A stretch of DNA of 64,000 bases, taken from the NCBI GenBank assembly GCA_028023455.1, contig JAQFVV010006293.1, positions 2,491,844 to 2,555,843 of the forward strand. The letters are read 5' to 3'. Positions 35,219-46,286 of this stretch are shown one piece after another; the stretch's first letter is position 1; every line of letters starts with the position of its first letter. This DNA is from Epiperipatus broadwayi. Lineage: Eukaryota; Onychophora; Udeonychophora; Euonychophora; Peripatidae. The translations under genes and the position numbers were made by a program. The notes beneath the pieces are model-generated. The model made no database searches. It was given only the letters and a program-made list of their open reading frames with translations, and had not been told where the DNA came from.

Positions 35219-36505
35219 CTACAGTACCAATAATTGTCTTTTCTTTTGATGGTTCTTTTTTTGTCTATTTAATGTTTTCTTAATAACAGCTGATGGATAA
35301 CCATTTTTCATAAGAGTTTGTTCTATATAGATCTTTTCTTTTTCCAAATCGCTGGTTTCTGAACAAACTTCTTTTGCTCTGTTCCATAGTGATAGTATAA
35401 CTCCATGTTTTGTGTTTCTGGTGTGATTGGATGTATAGGCTAGGTATTTTCCTGTATGTGTAGGTTTTCGGTAAACTGTAGTTTTGATTTTGCCATGAGG
35501 GAGTCTTGTCACAAGAACATCTAAGAATGCCAATTTTTGTTCTTGTTCTGATTCTATTGTGAATTTAATTGAAGGGGATATGTTGTTGATGTGTTTCCAG
35601 AAAGTTTGTAGTAGTGCTTCACCATGTGGCCATACAACAAATGTATCATCTACATAGCAAAGCCAAACTTTAGGTGGATATGGAGTAGTTTTTATGGCTA
35701 AGGTTTCAAGTTCTTCCATGTAAATATTGCTAATCAGGGGAGACAATGGTGAGCCCATAGCCATTCCTTGATTTTGTTGGAAGAATTCTGTGTTATATTG
35801 AAAGTAGGTTGCTTTTATGCAGAATGTTAATAGTTCCATTATACTATCAATAGGAAGAGTTGTTCTGGTTTGTAAACTATTATCACCATTTAATCTTTTC
35901 CTTACAATAGACAATGCTTCTTCACATGGTACATTTGTAAATAAACTTTCCACATCAAAGTTTACCAGTAAGTCAGTTCTTTCAATTTTCATGTTCTTGA
36001 TTAATTCTACAAAGTGTCTAGAATCCCTAACAAAGGACTGGGTCTTGTATGTCAAAGGACTTAGAACTTTAAAAAGAAATCTTGCCAAATTTTGGTAAGA
36101 TGAATTTCTAGAACTAACAATAGGTATTAATGGAACATGATTTTTATAGATTTTAGGTAGACCATAAAGATGAGGAATTTTGCTGAAGTATGATATTTTA
36201 CTTTTTTCTGAATCAATGAAGTACTTGCTTTGCTTTCTGAGTAATGCTTGTAGCTTGGAATTTTTTGCCACTTTTCTACATTGGCCTGCTGTGAGGAGTT
36301 CTTGTATTTTGTTGTCATAATCAGTTGTATCCATTACGACTGTTGCATTGCCTTTGTCAGCAGGGAGAATAATTATAGATTTATCTACTTTGAAAGATTT
36401 AATTGCTTTCCACTCATCATAGGATATGTTTGACTTCAATTTTTGTTGCTTGTCAAGTGTTCTTTTTATTCTCCAGTATGATTCTGCTGCTTCTTCTAAA
36501 GGCAA
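35219..36505 (-). CDS. PLE reverse transcriptase (open, 428 codons)
   Basis: An uninterrupted frame with the full set of PLE RT motifs: LPADKGNATVVMD (residues about 52-64), YGLPKIYKNHVPLIPIVSS (about 113-131), LVNFDVESLFTNVP with the first catalytic Asp (about 181-194), QGMAMGSPLSPLISNIYMEE (about 246-265), YVDD (about 285-288), FLDVLVTR, and YRKPTHTGKYL. The ADKG and YRKPT blocks separate PLE RTs from LINE and LTR RTs. The frame opens at a TTG because a 4-bp GAAG duplication near 36,522 (absent from the 1.4 kb copy) breaks the join to the N-terminal region. It ends by frameshift before the endonuclease. The predicted role is copying element RNA. Confidence 0.9.
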   Translation of the reverse strand: MPLEEAAESYWRIKRTLDKQQKLKSNISYDEWKAIKSFKVDKSIIILPADKGNATVVMDTTDYDNKIQELLTAGQCRKVAKNSKLQALLRKQSKYFIDSEKSKISYFSKIPHLYGLPKIYKNHVPLIPIVSSRNSSYQNLARFLFKVLSPLTYKTQSFVRDSRHFVELIKNMKIERTDLLVNFDVESLFTNVPCEEALSIVRKRLNGDNSLQTRTTLPIDSIMELLTFCIKATYFQYNTEFFQQNQGMAMGSPLSPLISNIYMEELETLAIKTTPYPPKVWLCYVDDTFVVWPHGEALLQTFWKHINNISPSIKFTIESEQEQKLAFLDVLVTRLPHGKIKTTVYRKPTHTGKYLAYTSNHTRNTKHGVILSLWNRAKEVCSETSDLEKEKIYIEQTLMKNGYPSAVIKKTLNRQKKNHQKKRQLLVL

Positions 36506-36616
36506 TTTTTGAGTGACTTCCTTCCTCAGTGGCTGCCATTATATCCAATAAAGGGATATTAGATGGTGTTATGGGAAAGTTTAATCCTCTTTGAAGAAAA
36601 GCAATTTCAGTATCTG

Positions 36617-37003
36617 TTAGATGTTTAGAACTGAGATTTTTAACAGATGAAGTTGGTACATTGTTTGGTACATTATGCCATGTAGGTTAGCAAGTTTCTT
36701 CTTTTGGCATTCTTTTATTTTTCCATATAATGTAGAATATGATTTTCTTACTGCTTGAGAAACTCTCATGTAGTCTTCATCAGTAAGTTTATTTTTTAGA
36801 AAACATTCTACATTATTAATGGAATGCAATGTTTGATACTTAGAAAATCTTTGAGCATTTATTCTTTCTCTTAACAGAGCTTCATTTATTCTCTGAGTAA
36901 TTTTCTCAGCTCTCTGAGAGTGAATTGGAGGTTTTAGTTGCAAACCTTTAGGAATTATCCCTTCAGATTTAGATTTACATAAGAAAGTTAAATGATTTTC
37001 CAT
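36617..37003 (-). CDS. PLE N-terminal region (frameshifted)
   Basis: The ATG at 37,003 starts MENHLTFLCKSKSEGIIPKG, and a basic helix ending ALLRERI follows. This block is typical of the region before the RT in PLE proteins. The same frame stays open upstream to about 37,107 (FRHYEKLCLKLAK), so the real start may be further 5' or inside the upstream repeat. A frameshift near 36,680 diverts the end. The correct frame beyond it contains NLSSKHLTDTEIAFLQRGL. Confidence 0.75.
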   Translation of the reverse strand: MENHLTFLCKSKSEGIIPKGLQLKPPIHSQRAEKITQRINEALLRERINAQRFSKYQTLHSINNVECFLKNKLTDEDYMRVSQAVRKSYSTLYGKIKECQKKKLANLHGIMYQTMYQLHLLKISVLNI

Positions 37004-37110
37004 TTTGGCCAGCTTTAGACATAATTTTTCATAATGTCTAAAGTTTGATATAGTATTGGGTCCATACCGAATACTTAGTGTTTTCCTGAAGGCTGTGATG
37101 ATGGTATTCT

Positions 37111-37748
37111 AGTTGTATTTTTATATTGGACTATTTCCATCATCTAATAATATATGTATTGAATGTCTTTAAAAAAATTTAACTTTATTTAAATATTCCA
37201 AATACATTCAACTGTTAGTAATAGCACATCAAACAGGTTAGTATATGCACAATGTTTCAAGAGGTATTAGTCTCCCTTCTCCTTCAGGTGTTACTGGCAT
37301 GACCAGTGACAGTACTAGCATGGGATTCGAACCTGGACCCTTAGATTCTTGAGTATTGAATTTTAAGGTAATGCTCTAACCAACTGAGCCATCCTGCCAA
37401 AGGCAACAGTCAGTAGAAATTTCATATATTTATCTATGAGGTTCCTCCTGATTTCTCCACTCTTTTCTAAGAGCAAAGTTGATTAGTGGTTTCCATACAT
37501 TATGTATAGTCACAATGGGTTGTCTTATGGGATTTTTTTGCCATTGACATGTGAGCAGCTTCTTTAAATTTTCTTCTTTGTATCTTCTCTATCCAATATT
37601 TTTGTATTTTCCCAATTGAACATATGTTCATTGGCACATACATGTTCTGCTACTGTAGACCCATCTGTTTTCTCTCTTCTAATCATCAGTTTGTGTTCTT
37701 GCAAGTGCTTTTCAATGGGATGACTGGTCTCACTAATATATGTTTTTA
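37111..37748 (-). repeat. PLE upstream pseudo-LTR
   Basis: A direct repeat of the PLE 3' end placed immediately 5' of the N-terminal coding region. It starts inside the GIY-YIG domain (YISETSHPIEKHLQEHK) and runs to the tail. It retains a better B-box (GGTTCGAATCC) than the downstream copy. It is 5' truncated at 37,748 and therefore codes only the end of the endonuclease. Confidence 0.85.
37317..37398 (-). repeat. tRNA-like module in PLE (upstream copy)
   Basis: Same architecture as the downstream module, with a canonical B-box GGTTCGAATCC, the D-stem at 37,373-37,389 and the CCTTA/TAAGG stem. The 20-nt loop resembles an anticodon loop enlarged by an intron of about 13 nt. Confidence 0.7.
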
Positions 37749-37864
37749 ACATTTCCAGTCTATCCTGGAAACATTATCAACTTCAAGGCAATGTTATTTA
37801 CATAAAAATTATTATATAATAATTTCTTATAGTTCTTTCACTAATAAAATTCTTTCTTATTTCT

Positions 37865-37970
37865 AGGCCTAGAAGGCGGCGGCTGCGTGAAAGGCATATT
37901 TATGTGCTTTTGCATATAAATAGCACCATCAAGTGGCTGACATGATAGAATAGAAAAGTACCAAATTTTT
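37865..37970 (+). repeat. Dispersed hairpin repeat (family shared with 46.1 and 54.3 kb)
   Basis: GGCATATTTATGTGCTTTTG followed by CATATAAATAGCACCATCAAG and a trailing AAAGTACC. The reverse complement of about 46,090-46,175 and the sequence at 54,340-54,480 align to it. The first 35 bases form a GGCA...TGCC-type hairpin. Unknown non-autonomous element. Confidence 0.5.
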
Positions 37971-38721
37971 TTTTCAAAAAGACTTCCAACACTTTATCCA
38001 ATTAGAGCATTCAATTTTATTTTACATTAATCATATCTTTTCAATAAAATAATCAAAGTTATATCTCTTTTACAGTGTATTTGAGATAATATTCATAAGT
38101 AATTGCAGAAACAGCAGAAGGTGGTAAGCAACATAAGCAAGGCATGAAGGCACTAATACGAGAAGGGCACAAAAATGGTACAGAATTAAGAATGCATTTT
38201 TGTTGTTATGAATATTAGTTAATGTGGCTTGGTTCATTATTTCTACAAAATAAAGAAATATAAACATATTAACCTTTTTATTGTACAAACACCTATTGGC
38301 CGAGTGAATTAAAGTTCTAAACTTTTGATTGGTCAATTACAAAATCAGCAATAAAAATATATTTGTCTTTTAATGTTATATTCATTTTAGTTTCATTTGT
38401 AAAAAGCAAATTAATAATTTGTCAGATTATGAAAGTGAACAAAAGTTTTTTCAAAAATAAATTTCTATTTATAATAATAAAAATATTTTATAGTGGAGAA
38501 CCTAAAAAGAACATTCTTTAACCTATTAGAAAATGTTGAGTACGTCAGTGATTTTCTTTCTCAATTTATGTTCATGTAAAAGTAAATAATTTTTATTAAA
38601 ATCGTAACTATTTTTCTAAAATAATTTTATTTTCAGCATATTTTATCAAAATAATTTATAATATGTAATAAATATAGTTTTATTTCTCAATATTATGTAA
38701 CAAAAAACACTTATTTATACT

Positions 38722-38830
38722 TGTTTAATAGAGAAGATATAAATTAAAATAAAAGTTTATCGGCTTAACGTTTTCGAGGATCCAGCCGATAAACTTTTAT
38801 ATTAATTTATATCTTCTTCTCTATTAAACA
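38722..38830. repeat. Near-perfect 109-bp hairpin
   Basis: TGTTTAATAGAGAAGATATA at the left end and its complement at the right pair through about 45 bp per arm to AGTTTATCGGCT/AGCCGATAAACT, with a loop of about 18 nt (TAACGTTTTCGAGGATCC). It is either a short fold-back element or a long-hairpin RNA source. Confidence 0.65.
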
Positions 38831-41800
38831 ATTATGAATTTATAATATGTAAAAAAAATATTCTAAAACATTCATTTTCGCTTTCAAAATCAAAACAAAA
38901 AAATTGGAGTGGTGAAAATTGTTGACAAGCACTCCCTTTTGTTCAATATGAGCAACAACCAATCAGCGCCTAGGAAAGTCTGCCTTCTCTCATTATTAAA
39001 ACTTTAAATTTAAATATTATTGATTTTTTACTTGTAAAATAATTCTAGAGAGGACAGCATTTTACGGTACTTTTTAAGCTTTAAAAAGAGCATAAATTCG
39101 CTACGATAATGTAAAAGCTGCCAGTTTTAGAGCATGTTAAAGCCATATTTGTCGAAAGACGAACACTACTATTAACAGGTTAAAATAAACATTCATTCCT
39201 TAAAATGTGATTTGTCAATTATAATTTCTTATTGTTTGTTTTTCTCTCATGATATTCTGTTATGTCTTCTTATGCTGGGTTTACATGATCCCATTTCATA
39301 CCACATCGCTATCTGAAGCAAAAATGGAACAGTGTTTTACTGTTACTATCTATGCCATATATATGTATTGTGATAGTTATTTGGTATCTCTAAAATAATA
39401 ATAATAAACATAACTTCAAGTTTTTATTAGCTTATTATAAAAATAATATTATCTTAAATTTACTGTATCAAGAAAAATAAAAATATTCAAGGGAACTCCC
39501 TATATTTTTATATTGTGTGAAATTTTTACAGCAATTTTGGAAAAATCATGGTTCTCTATTTAGTTTTAAAAACAGCACAAGGATGACCTTTTAAGAGAGA
39601 AAAAAAAGAGCAATACACTAATAAAATACATAATATTGTATACATATGAATCAATTAGTTAAAATAGAATCAGTAAAGCAACACTTGTATTAGTGTATAC
39701 ATAACAGCAAAACTCCTTACAATAGTATATTATAAAGGAATATTATTTTTAAATAATTACTCAGTTATTGTGAAATTGTTAAATAAAATTAAAATAATTT
39801 ATTTTAATATCAGTAATATAAATATTCATCTAACATTTTGATTTATATATTTAATTTCATATAATTTTATTTGGTACTGTTCTATTACCTTATTAACATT
39901 AATATATAGGTATACCATATGCTACAAAAAAAAAAACCAATTCATTATGAAATAAATAAAAAACCCTTTTTCCTTAAAGACATTTAATTAATTTGGATGT
40001 GGGTATTATGTCCTAATGCATATGCAAAACATCTGAAAAATGTTCATTATGGTAAAATGCATGAACAAAATTAAATTTAAAGTTATTATTGAAATGGAAA
40101 ATTTTAAGCTATTTTACCAACACTAATCGAAAGTTATCTGCTGCTACAGTTTAAAGTAAATATTTAAAAAATTAGTACATACTTGCATATTAGATATTTT
40201 TTTTAAAAACAGTTCTAAAATTAATGGAATTACTCTTTGTAAACAATTTTCTAAGAAATGCTAAAATTAGGGAATTTCACTTCTCAGGAAATTACTAACT
40301 ATTCAAGTACTTTATACCTTTAGAAATAAAGAAAAACAACTTATTATAATTTTTAAAATTTTATCACAATAATGAATTGCTTCAAAAGAGAAAATTTCAT
40401 CATCATTTTTTATTCTTCCTCTGTGATATTAATATTAAAGAGCCAAAGGTTTTGAATCATTTAAAAAAAAAAAATACTAAAAAATTTCACAGAAATAAAA
40501 ATAACTGTAAAGACTTTTTTAGTTTATAAAGAATATTTGTTTTTGCTTATTATTATATATAGTTGCTTTATTGAAATAAAGTTCTCATAAGAGGAACACT
40601 CAAATAAAAAAAGATTCTACAGGTAATATAATTTAAATTGTACATATATTATTATAATTTCAATATTGATGACTTACTATGTGTGTAATTTGTTTTGACA
40701 AGAGATTGTTAATCAATATTAATTATTATTATCCATAATTAAAATATAATAGTTTATATGTTTCATATGTTTTATTGAGATTTAAAATTCAATCTAAACT
40801 ATTGTAAATGATTATATTTAAATAGTTTGAAATATTTTATAAGAATTACTCCTTTTGTTTATCAATATAGGTACATAAAGAATGTAATAAGAATATTTAT
40901 ATAATTAATTATTTTTGTGGCAATAAGACTGACATATAAATAATATTGTTGTTAAGTAGAAAAACCTTCTAGCAACATGTGTTATTGTCTTTTATTCATA
41001 AATATTAGCTTAGATAAATATCTTATGCAATAAAAATTTATTTTCAGGCAAATTACTTTAATTCAAAAATCCACTTGATGCTCTAACTTATATTCATGAA
41101 AATGATGTGACCATTTTGTTCTCAAATTTTATTAATTCTTCCTACAAGTGTGGCTAGTGGAGAGATATTATTTTTGAAGTTAAAAATTATAAAAAAATTA
41201 TTACGTTTGACAATGTCACAAGATTTGTCAGTGATAGCTATGAAGAATGATATATGCAATACTCTAAATTTTGATATGTACCTAAATTTAGTTCTATAAA
41301 AGCTCAGAAAGTAAATTTATAATTATATAATAGTATTTCTTTTTCATTCATATCTTTAATAAAACAATTAAATGTGCATAAAATCATGTAGAATTTGTTT
41401 TTTTGAGGAAGGGGGAAGTTAATTACCGTTTTGCATAAGAGTGCTGATGACTCTTCCTCCATCTCTGAGTAATTGAAATCACCTCTTCCATGAATACAGT
41501 TCAAGTTTAGAATATTATACTTTGTTAAGAAGTTCATTTATTTCACATATCAATACAATGAAGAAAATATTTTTTGTGCCATTGAAATTGGAATTTAAAA
41601 AACCCATTCATTGTTTTATCTGAAGCAAAAATTTGGGATATTGATAAAAAAGGCTAGTGACGATCTAAAATGTGAATTTGGAGGAAATGTAATGAATGAG
41701 TTGAATAGAAATTTTAGAGTAATACTGAATTATTACAAAAAGAGAATGACAAAATTACAATTATTATTAAAAAAAAAAAAGAGCAATTGGCTTGGACATG

Positions 41801-44800
41801 CTTATGAGTTAGGTGAATACTGACATATATAAGATGAGAGAAACTAATAAATACTCTTAAGGAATTAAAAAAGTAGTTATGAGCAGTTGAAAAAAAAGAG
41901 GAAGAATGAGTCCATGCAAAAAATGCACTAGATTAAGTATTAAAACTTGTCATTTGATTGGTGCTCATACAGTTAAGTTACATAAACCACAGTACAACAA
42001 ACTGAGATCTCATAAATATAGACTTAATTAATTTCTCAATTATAATTGGAAAAATAAAATACTGCATTAAAAAAAAAAAAAAACCTTTCAAATGATTTAA
42101 TCGTATCAAATATAAATGAAAAAGATTATTTATCAATAATTTTCCATTAATTACAAATAATTTTATTTTATTAATATTTAATTTTTTTAAAATTATGTCT
42201 TTATAAAGAAATTAAATTTTATTGATTGCAAAGAGGTACACAATATGCAGTGCCCTCTTTAGTCATTATATTTAACTATATCTGAAATAGAACGATTAAT
42301 TTAAATATGAATTGAAGATTTTATAATTTAGAAAATTTTCTAGTATTTTGTTTCTAATGTAATATAATATCTGTTGCCTTAATGTAATTTTTTTAAAAAA
42401 TAAAATGGTGAGTGATGACTCATGAATCAAAAAATCACTGCTTTCTAAATCTGCAATAAACAGCAAAACCAAAAAGTCTATCATTGTTTTAACAACGGAA
42501 TTATTCGTTCTATTAACATAAATTTCATTCTTATATATATAATCCATTAAAGATATATGGATTGAAATTCAAGATTTTATAATAAATAGTAAGTTATCTA
42601 CCAACTAGTCCACGAAGACATTTTTAAATATCGAATATTTCATGGTACTAAAAATGATTATATAATTAGTTGTTCTAGCAATCATAAGATATTTCAGTAT
42701 TCAAGTGAGTTTTTTCTTTACCCAATTTAGAATTGATCCAGGAACATTTAGCCAAATTGAACATTATATTTTAATTGCTATTATGAAATGATTTGCAAAT
42801 ATTCATTACAAACAAATATTTTTATGATATATCTATCATCATATCATTCCTAAAATAGTGCTTTTACTTCAATATTTTTTTTATAAAATACTTTATCCAA
42901 ATCATAGTTACAGAAAAGATTTTTTTCTTCTTTCCTCATGGATTTCTAGTGATAAGAAGGTACTTGGGAACCATAGATACTCTATCATTAATAATGATTG
43001 CACTTTTTTTATTATCTTTACGTACAATGTTGAACATCACTTGATTAATTTAGTTGCCTGGAATTTTCTTCACCCTTTATCTGAAAATAACATTCATTTA
43101 CTAGCCAACTAAGCCAGTTATACATTAAGTGCTTATCATATGATACTTTTAATAAAAATTTAGAAATTGTACTTTAGTGGGAAATATATTAGATTTTCAG
43201 TTTTAACCAAATATTAACCAAAATAAATTAATACTTTAGTCAACAAATAATTATATACATCTTTACTTTGATGAAATAGAATTGTGTATTTATGAAAGTA
43301 TAAAAATTCTGTCAACACCCTAATTTTTTAAAATGCTGAAATTTACCAATATATAATATTATCAGTTTACAAAATTCATTTCATTTACAAATAGTGGAAT
43401 CAATAAAACAATATCAGTTTATGTTATTGTCAGTGCAATAAATATTAATTAAAAATAATATTATTCTTTAAAGTTAAGCAAATAAGATTTTATGTTTTAT
43501 GGTATAAAGTTTTTCTCTCAAAATAATCTATATCTATTTTTGACTATCAAAATAACAATTTTTGTATATAAAAAAGGAAAAAATGAAGATTAAATAATTT
43601 CTAATTTACAAAGAGGTAAGGAAAATAAAAATAATATGTATTTGAAATAAACTTGATGTGGTAATTATAATATGCAAAACATAGGTTGACCATTATCATC
43701 ATATTATCCATTAATCTCTCATATGGAATATAAGACAACAAATTTCCTCTGCATAATTCAATTGGTTGTCATTTATTTGATCTCATGACATTCTAGTTTT
43801 TAGAATTCTTTATCTACAGTACTTATTTTTAAAATTATTCTAGATATGTCTTTTTGTCAATAATCTTATAAAATAAATAATTTGCCTATGATGTATATTC
43901 CTTCCACAAAATTATAATGAATCTTATAAATAAATTTCAGAATATATAAATTTTTCTTAACCTAATAAAGTTTTCATATTTTTAGACAATCAATAAAATA
44001 TCTGCAGTTAAAAAGGGGGAAAAAATAAAAATTAACTAAAGATAAAATTCTCCAGAAATAATTTAATAGAACAGATAACAGCACTACATAATAATAACAG
44101 AAAATTTCTGTGTTTATATATTAAAAAAACAAAACAATCTCTTTCTAATCAAATTGGAATGTAAATGAAGAAAAAAAGCAATAAATTATAATTTAAAAAA
44201 TAAAAGATATTGTGTTATATATCAGTTTTAATCCACCCATAAAAATATAAAGATATTTATAAATCTTGAAAAGCTAGTGAATAATTAAAATTACACAAGA
44301 TTATCTCATACATGTGCATTATATTAAAACAATTATCTGATATAGTCACTACTAATTCTTCCAAAATTGAAAAGTCAATGAAAAGGATATCAAAACAGAA
44401 TTAGTTCAGTGTGAAAGGTAAGAAGCTTTTATTTCAAAACTGATCAATAAATTTTACAATACTGGGCACAAATATGAATTAAGGGTTAGAGGAGATTTAG
44501 AACTAGAAGCAATAAAATAAAAGACATAAAAAAATTTTCTTATCATGGATGGCTGGGAAATAAAATGTAACACTTGAGAATTAAAAAAATGTTAGAAGAG
44601 AAACAAGAAGAATAAAAAATAAAAATGGAAAAACTGCAATCCCAAAATGAGTAAGATAAAAATTGCACAAAGTCACTGGGATTCAAAATAATAAAAAAAA
44701 TTATCAAAGATAATAAAAATTGTTTGCAGTTACAATGGCTTACAGTAAAAAAATGAATTAAGATCTATATATAAAACTCTTTTAAATGAAATATGAAGTT

Positions 44801-44903
44801 ACACATGTATTTTTAAATTACTAATTTACAAATTCATCTCAATTTATTTCCATAAATAGTTAGTGGGGGTAAAAAAACATTGGAAAAATACAAATTGCCC
44901 CAA
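38831..44903. other. AT-rich intron sequence, little recognisable
   Basis: A short plus-strand frame at 41,611-41,823 with KKSNWLGHA near its end may be a trace of a LINE C-terminus, but it is too weak to call. Stretches near 42,680-42,760 resemble the unidentified repeats at 5.4 and 12.2 kb. I see no gene. Confidence 0.45.
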
Positions 44904-44942
44904 GATGTTTTGATTAAAATCAAATCTTTCTACACATCAATG

Positions 44943-45054
44943 TTTTTTTTTTAAGTGTCATAGCATCAGCCGGGACACGAACCCGCAACCCGGGCAACTG
45001 CCTGCAAGTGCAAGGCAGTCGCGCTGACCTCTCGACCACCAATGCAAGTCATCA
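44943..45054 (-). mobile_element. tRNA-derived SINE or tRNA retropseudogene
   Basis: On the minus strand the insert reads GGTGGTCGAGAGGTCAGCGC (A-box region), then a strong stem ACTGCCT/AGGCAGT, then GCGGGTTCGTGTCCC (B-box and T-arm), and ends in an A run (the T run at 44,943-44,952). It is far more GC-rich than its surroundings. It is flanked by imperfect direct repeats of about 30 bp (ATGTTTTGATTAAAATCA at 44,905 and ATGTTTTGACTAAAATCA at 45,057, each continuing to TACACATCA), consistent with target-primed insertion. The extra bases between the anticodon stem and T-arm argue against a working tRNA gene. Confidence 0.6.
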
Positions 45055-45289
45055 ATATGTTTTGACTAAAATCAGCTACACATCACCCAGAGTTTTAATA
45101 CTATTGTTCTTTATGTATCTAAATAAATTTAAACCAATGACTGGTTTTATTTTCAAAATATTCTAAATATTTAGATACTATTGTAATTGCCTATTATTAA
45201 ATATTAAAAAATTACACTCTAAATATAAAATGATTAAATATCTCTACTTATGATATACAGCTTAATTCAATTTAATTGTTTAAATATAT

Positions 45290-46286
45290 CATACCAGTAT
45301 ATGTACCCAGCCTATGGAATGACCATCGTTTTTGTAATAGTTTTTTTTAATTGGTTGTTTTAACATATTTCAATCATGTGTGGTATTACTGTGGAGCCAT
45401 GAACTATGTGATATCAAACTACATGACTTCAATTATACGCTAATCAAAACTGAATGTAAATATGGTACTATAACATCTACTTTTTCCCTCTGCCTAAATA
45501 TCACATTTCAAACATGAATTCATGTAATATAATTACATTTTCTTCATGATTTAAATACTATACCTCTTCAGTTCTATACTGTAATTAAATGCACATGTAC
45601 TGATTTTTTTGGAGCATTTTTTCCTTCAAATTTTTTTATTCCAATACCATATTTTTTTAGAATCCAAAAATGTACCTAGCCTATGGAAAGGCCTTTGTTT
45701 TTGTAATAGTATTTTTTTAATCAGTTTCTTTAAAAATTACTCCCTTTGCATAAAATGCTTCATAAAAAAATTAAGTTTATTAAAGGCAGAACAAATAATT
45801 ACTTTCTTCCTTTAAAAATATGCCCTCTAACAAAGAAATGTTTAACTTGAATATCACGTGACAGCATTATGAACAAACATTTAAGGATTTTTTATATATA
45901 AGACCAGATGTACCTCGCCTTTTGAAAAGCCGCATTTTTATATGTGAATTTGACAGCATTATTTTCTTCATATTAAATTCTTTGTAATAAATTATATATT
46001 ATTAAATATAATATTTGTAATTTTTTTTAATTGATTGCTTTAACAAATTTTTTAAAGATATAATGTAAATTAAACAAAAGATTTTAATTTAAAATTATAT
46101 GGTACTCTATTTTTAGACAATACCACACGCTTGATGGCACTTTTTATGTTCAAAAGCACATAAAAATGCCATTTATGTGGCCAAACTTATGGCCTATAGA
46201 ACAGTTCTGTTCATATTAATCATTAGCAGGCCTAGATGTTGTTGCACACTAATATTATGGCCCGCTGAGGTACTTCATGAAACTAT
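45290..46286. repeat. Degenerate repeat array left of the LTR element
   Basis: A unit with GTACC(T/C)(A)GCCTATGGAA followed by TTTTTGTAATAGT and a T run recurs at about 45,300, 45,660 and 45,900, with partial units to 46,110. Related units (GATATGTGAATTTGACA, TAATGTAAATTAAACAAAAG) occur at 54,590-54,860 on the other side of the LTR retrotransposon, so the young element split a pre-existing repeat region. Confidence 0.5.

Larger units (their letters stand above)
34402..37110 (-). mobile_element. Penelope-like retroelement (PLE), mostly complete copy
   Basis: Reading on the minus strand, an N-terminal coding region opens right at the junction with the upstream direct repeat. It is followed by the reverse transcriptase, a linker, a GIY-YIG endonuclease, a tRNA-like module and an A/T-rich tail. 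The 3' 640 bp is directly repeated immediately upstream (37,111-37,748), which is the partial tandem or pseudo-LTR arrangement known for PLEs. At least three frameshifts (about 36,680, 36,522 and 35,080-35,220) and an in-frame TAA near 35,127 interrupt the coding region, so this copy is inactive. It lies in sense orientation in the GTPBP2-like gene's large intron. Confidence 0.9.

Noticed and set aside
34793-36098. Plus-strand frames over the PLE (34,793-35,101 and 35,817-36,098)
   Set aside because: They are antisense shadows of the PLE endonuclease and RT frames.
41611-41823. Plus-strand frame ending KSNWLGHAYELGEY as a LINE C-terminus
   Set aside because: Only a few residues resemble the LINE WxGHI block; no neighbouring LINE motifs.
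44960-45050. Functional tRNA gene on the minus strand
   Set aside because: No clean cloverleaf: extra bases between the anticodon stem and T-arm, no acceptor pairing, plus an A tail and flanking repeats typical of retroposition.
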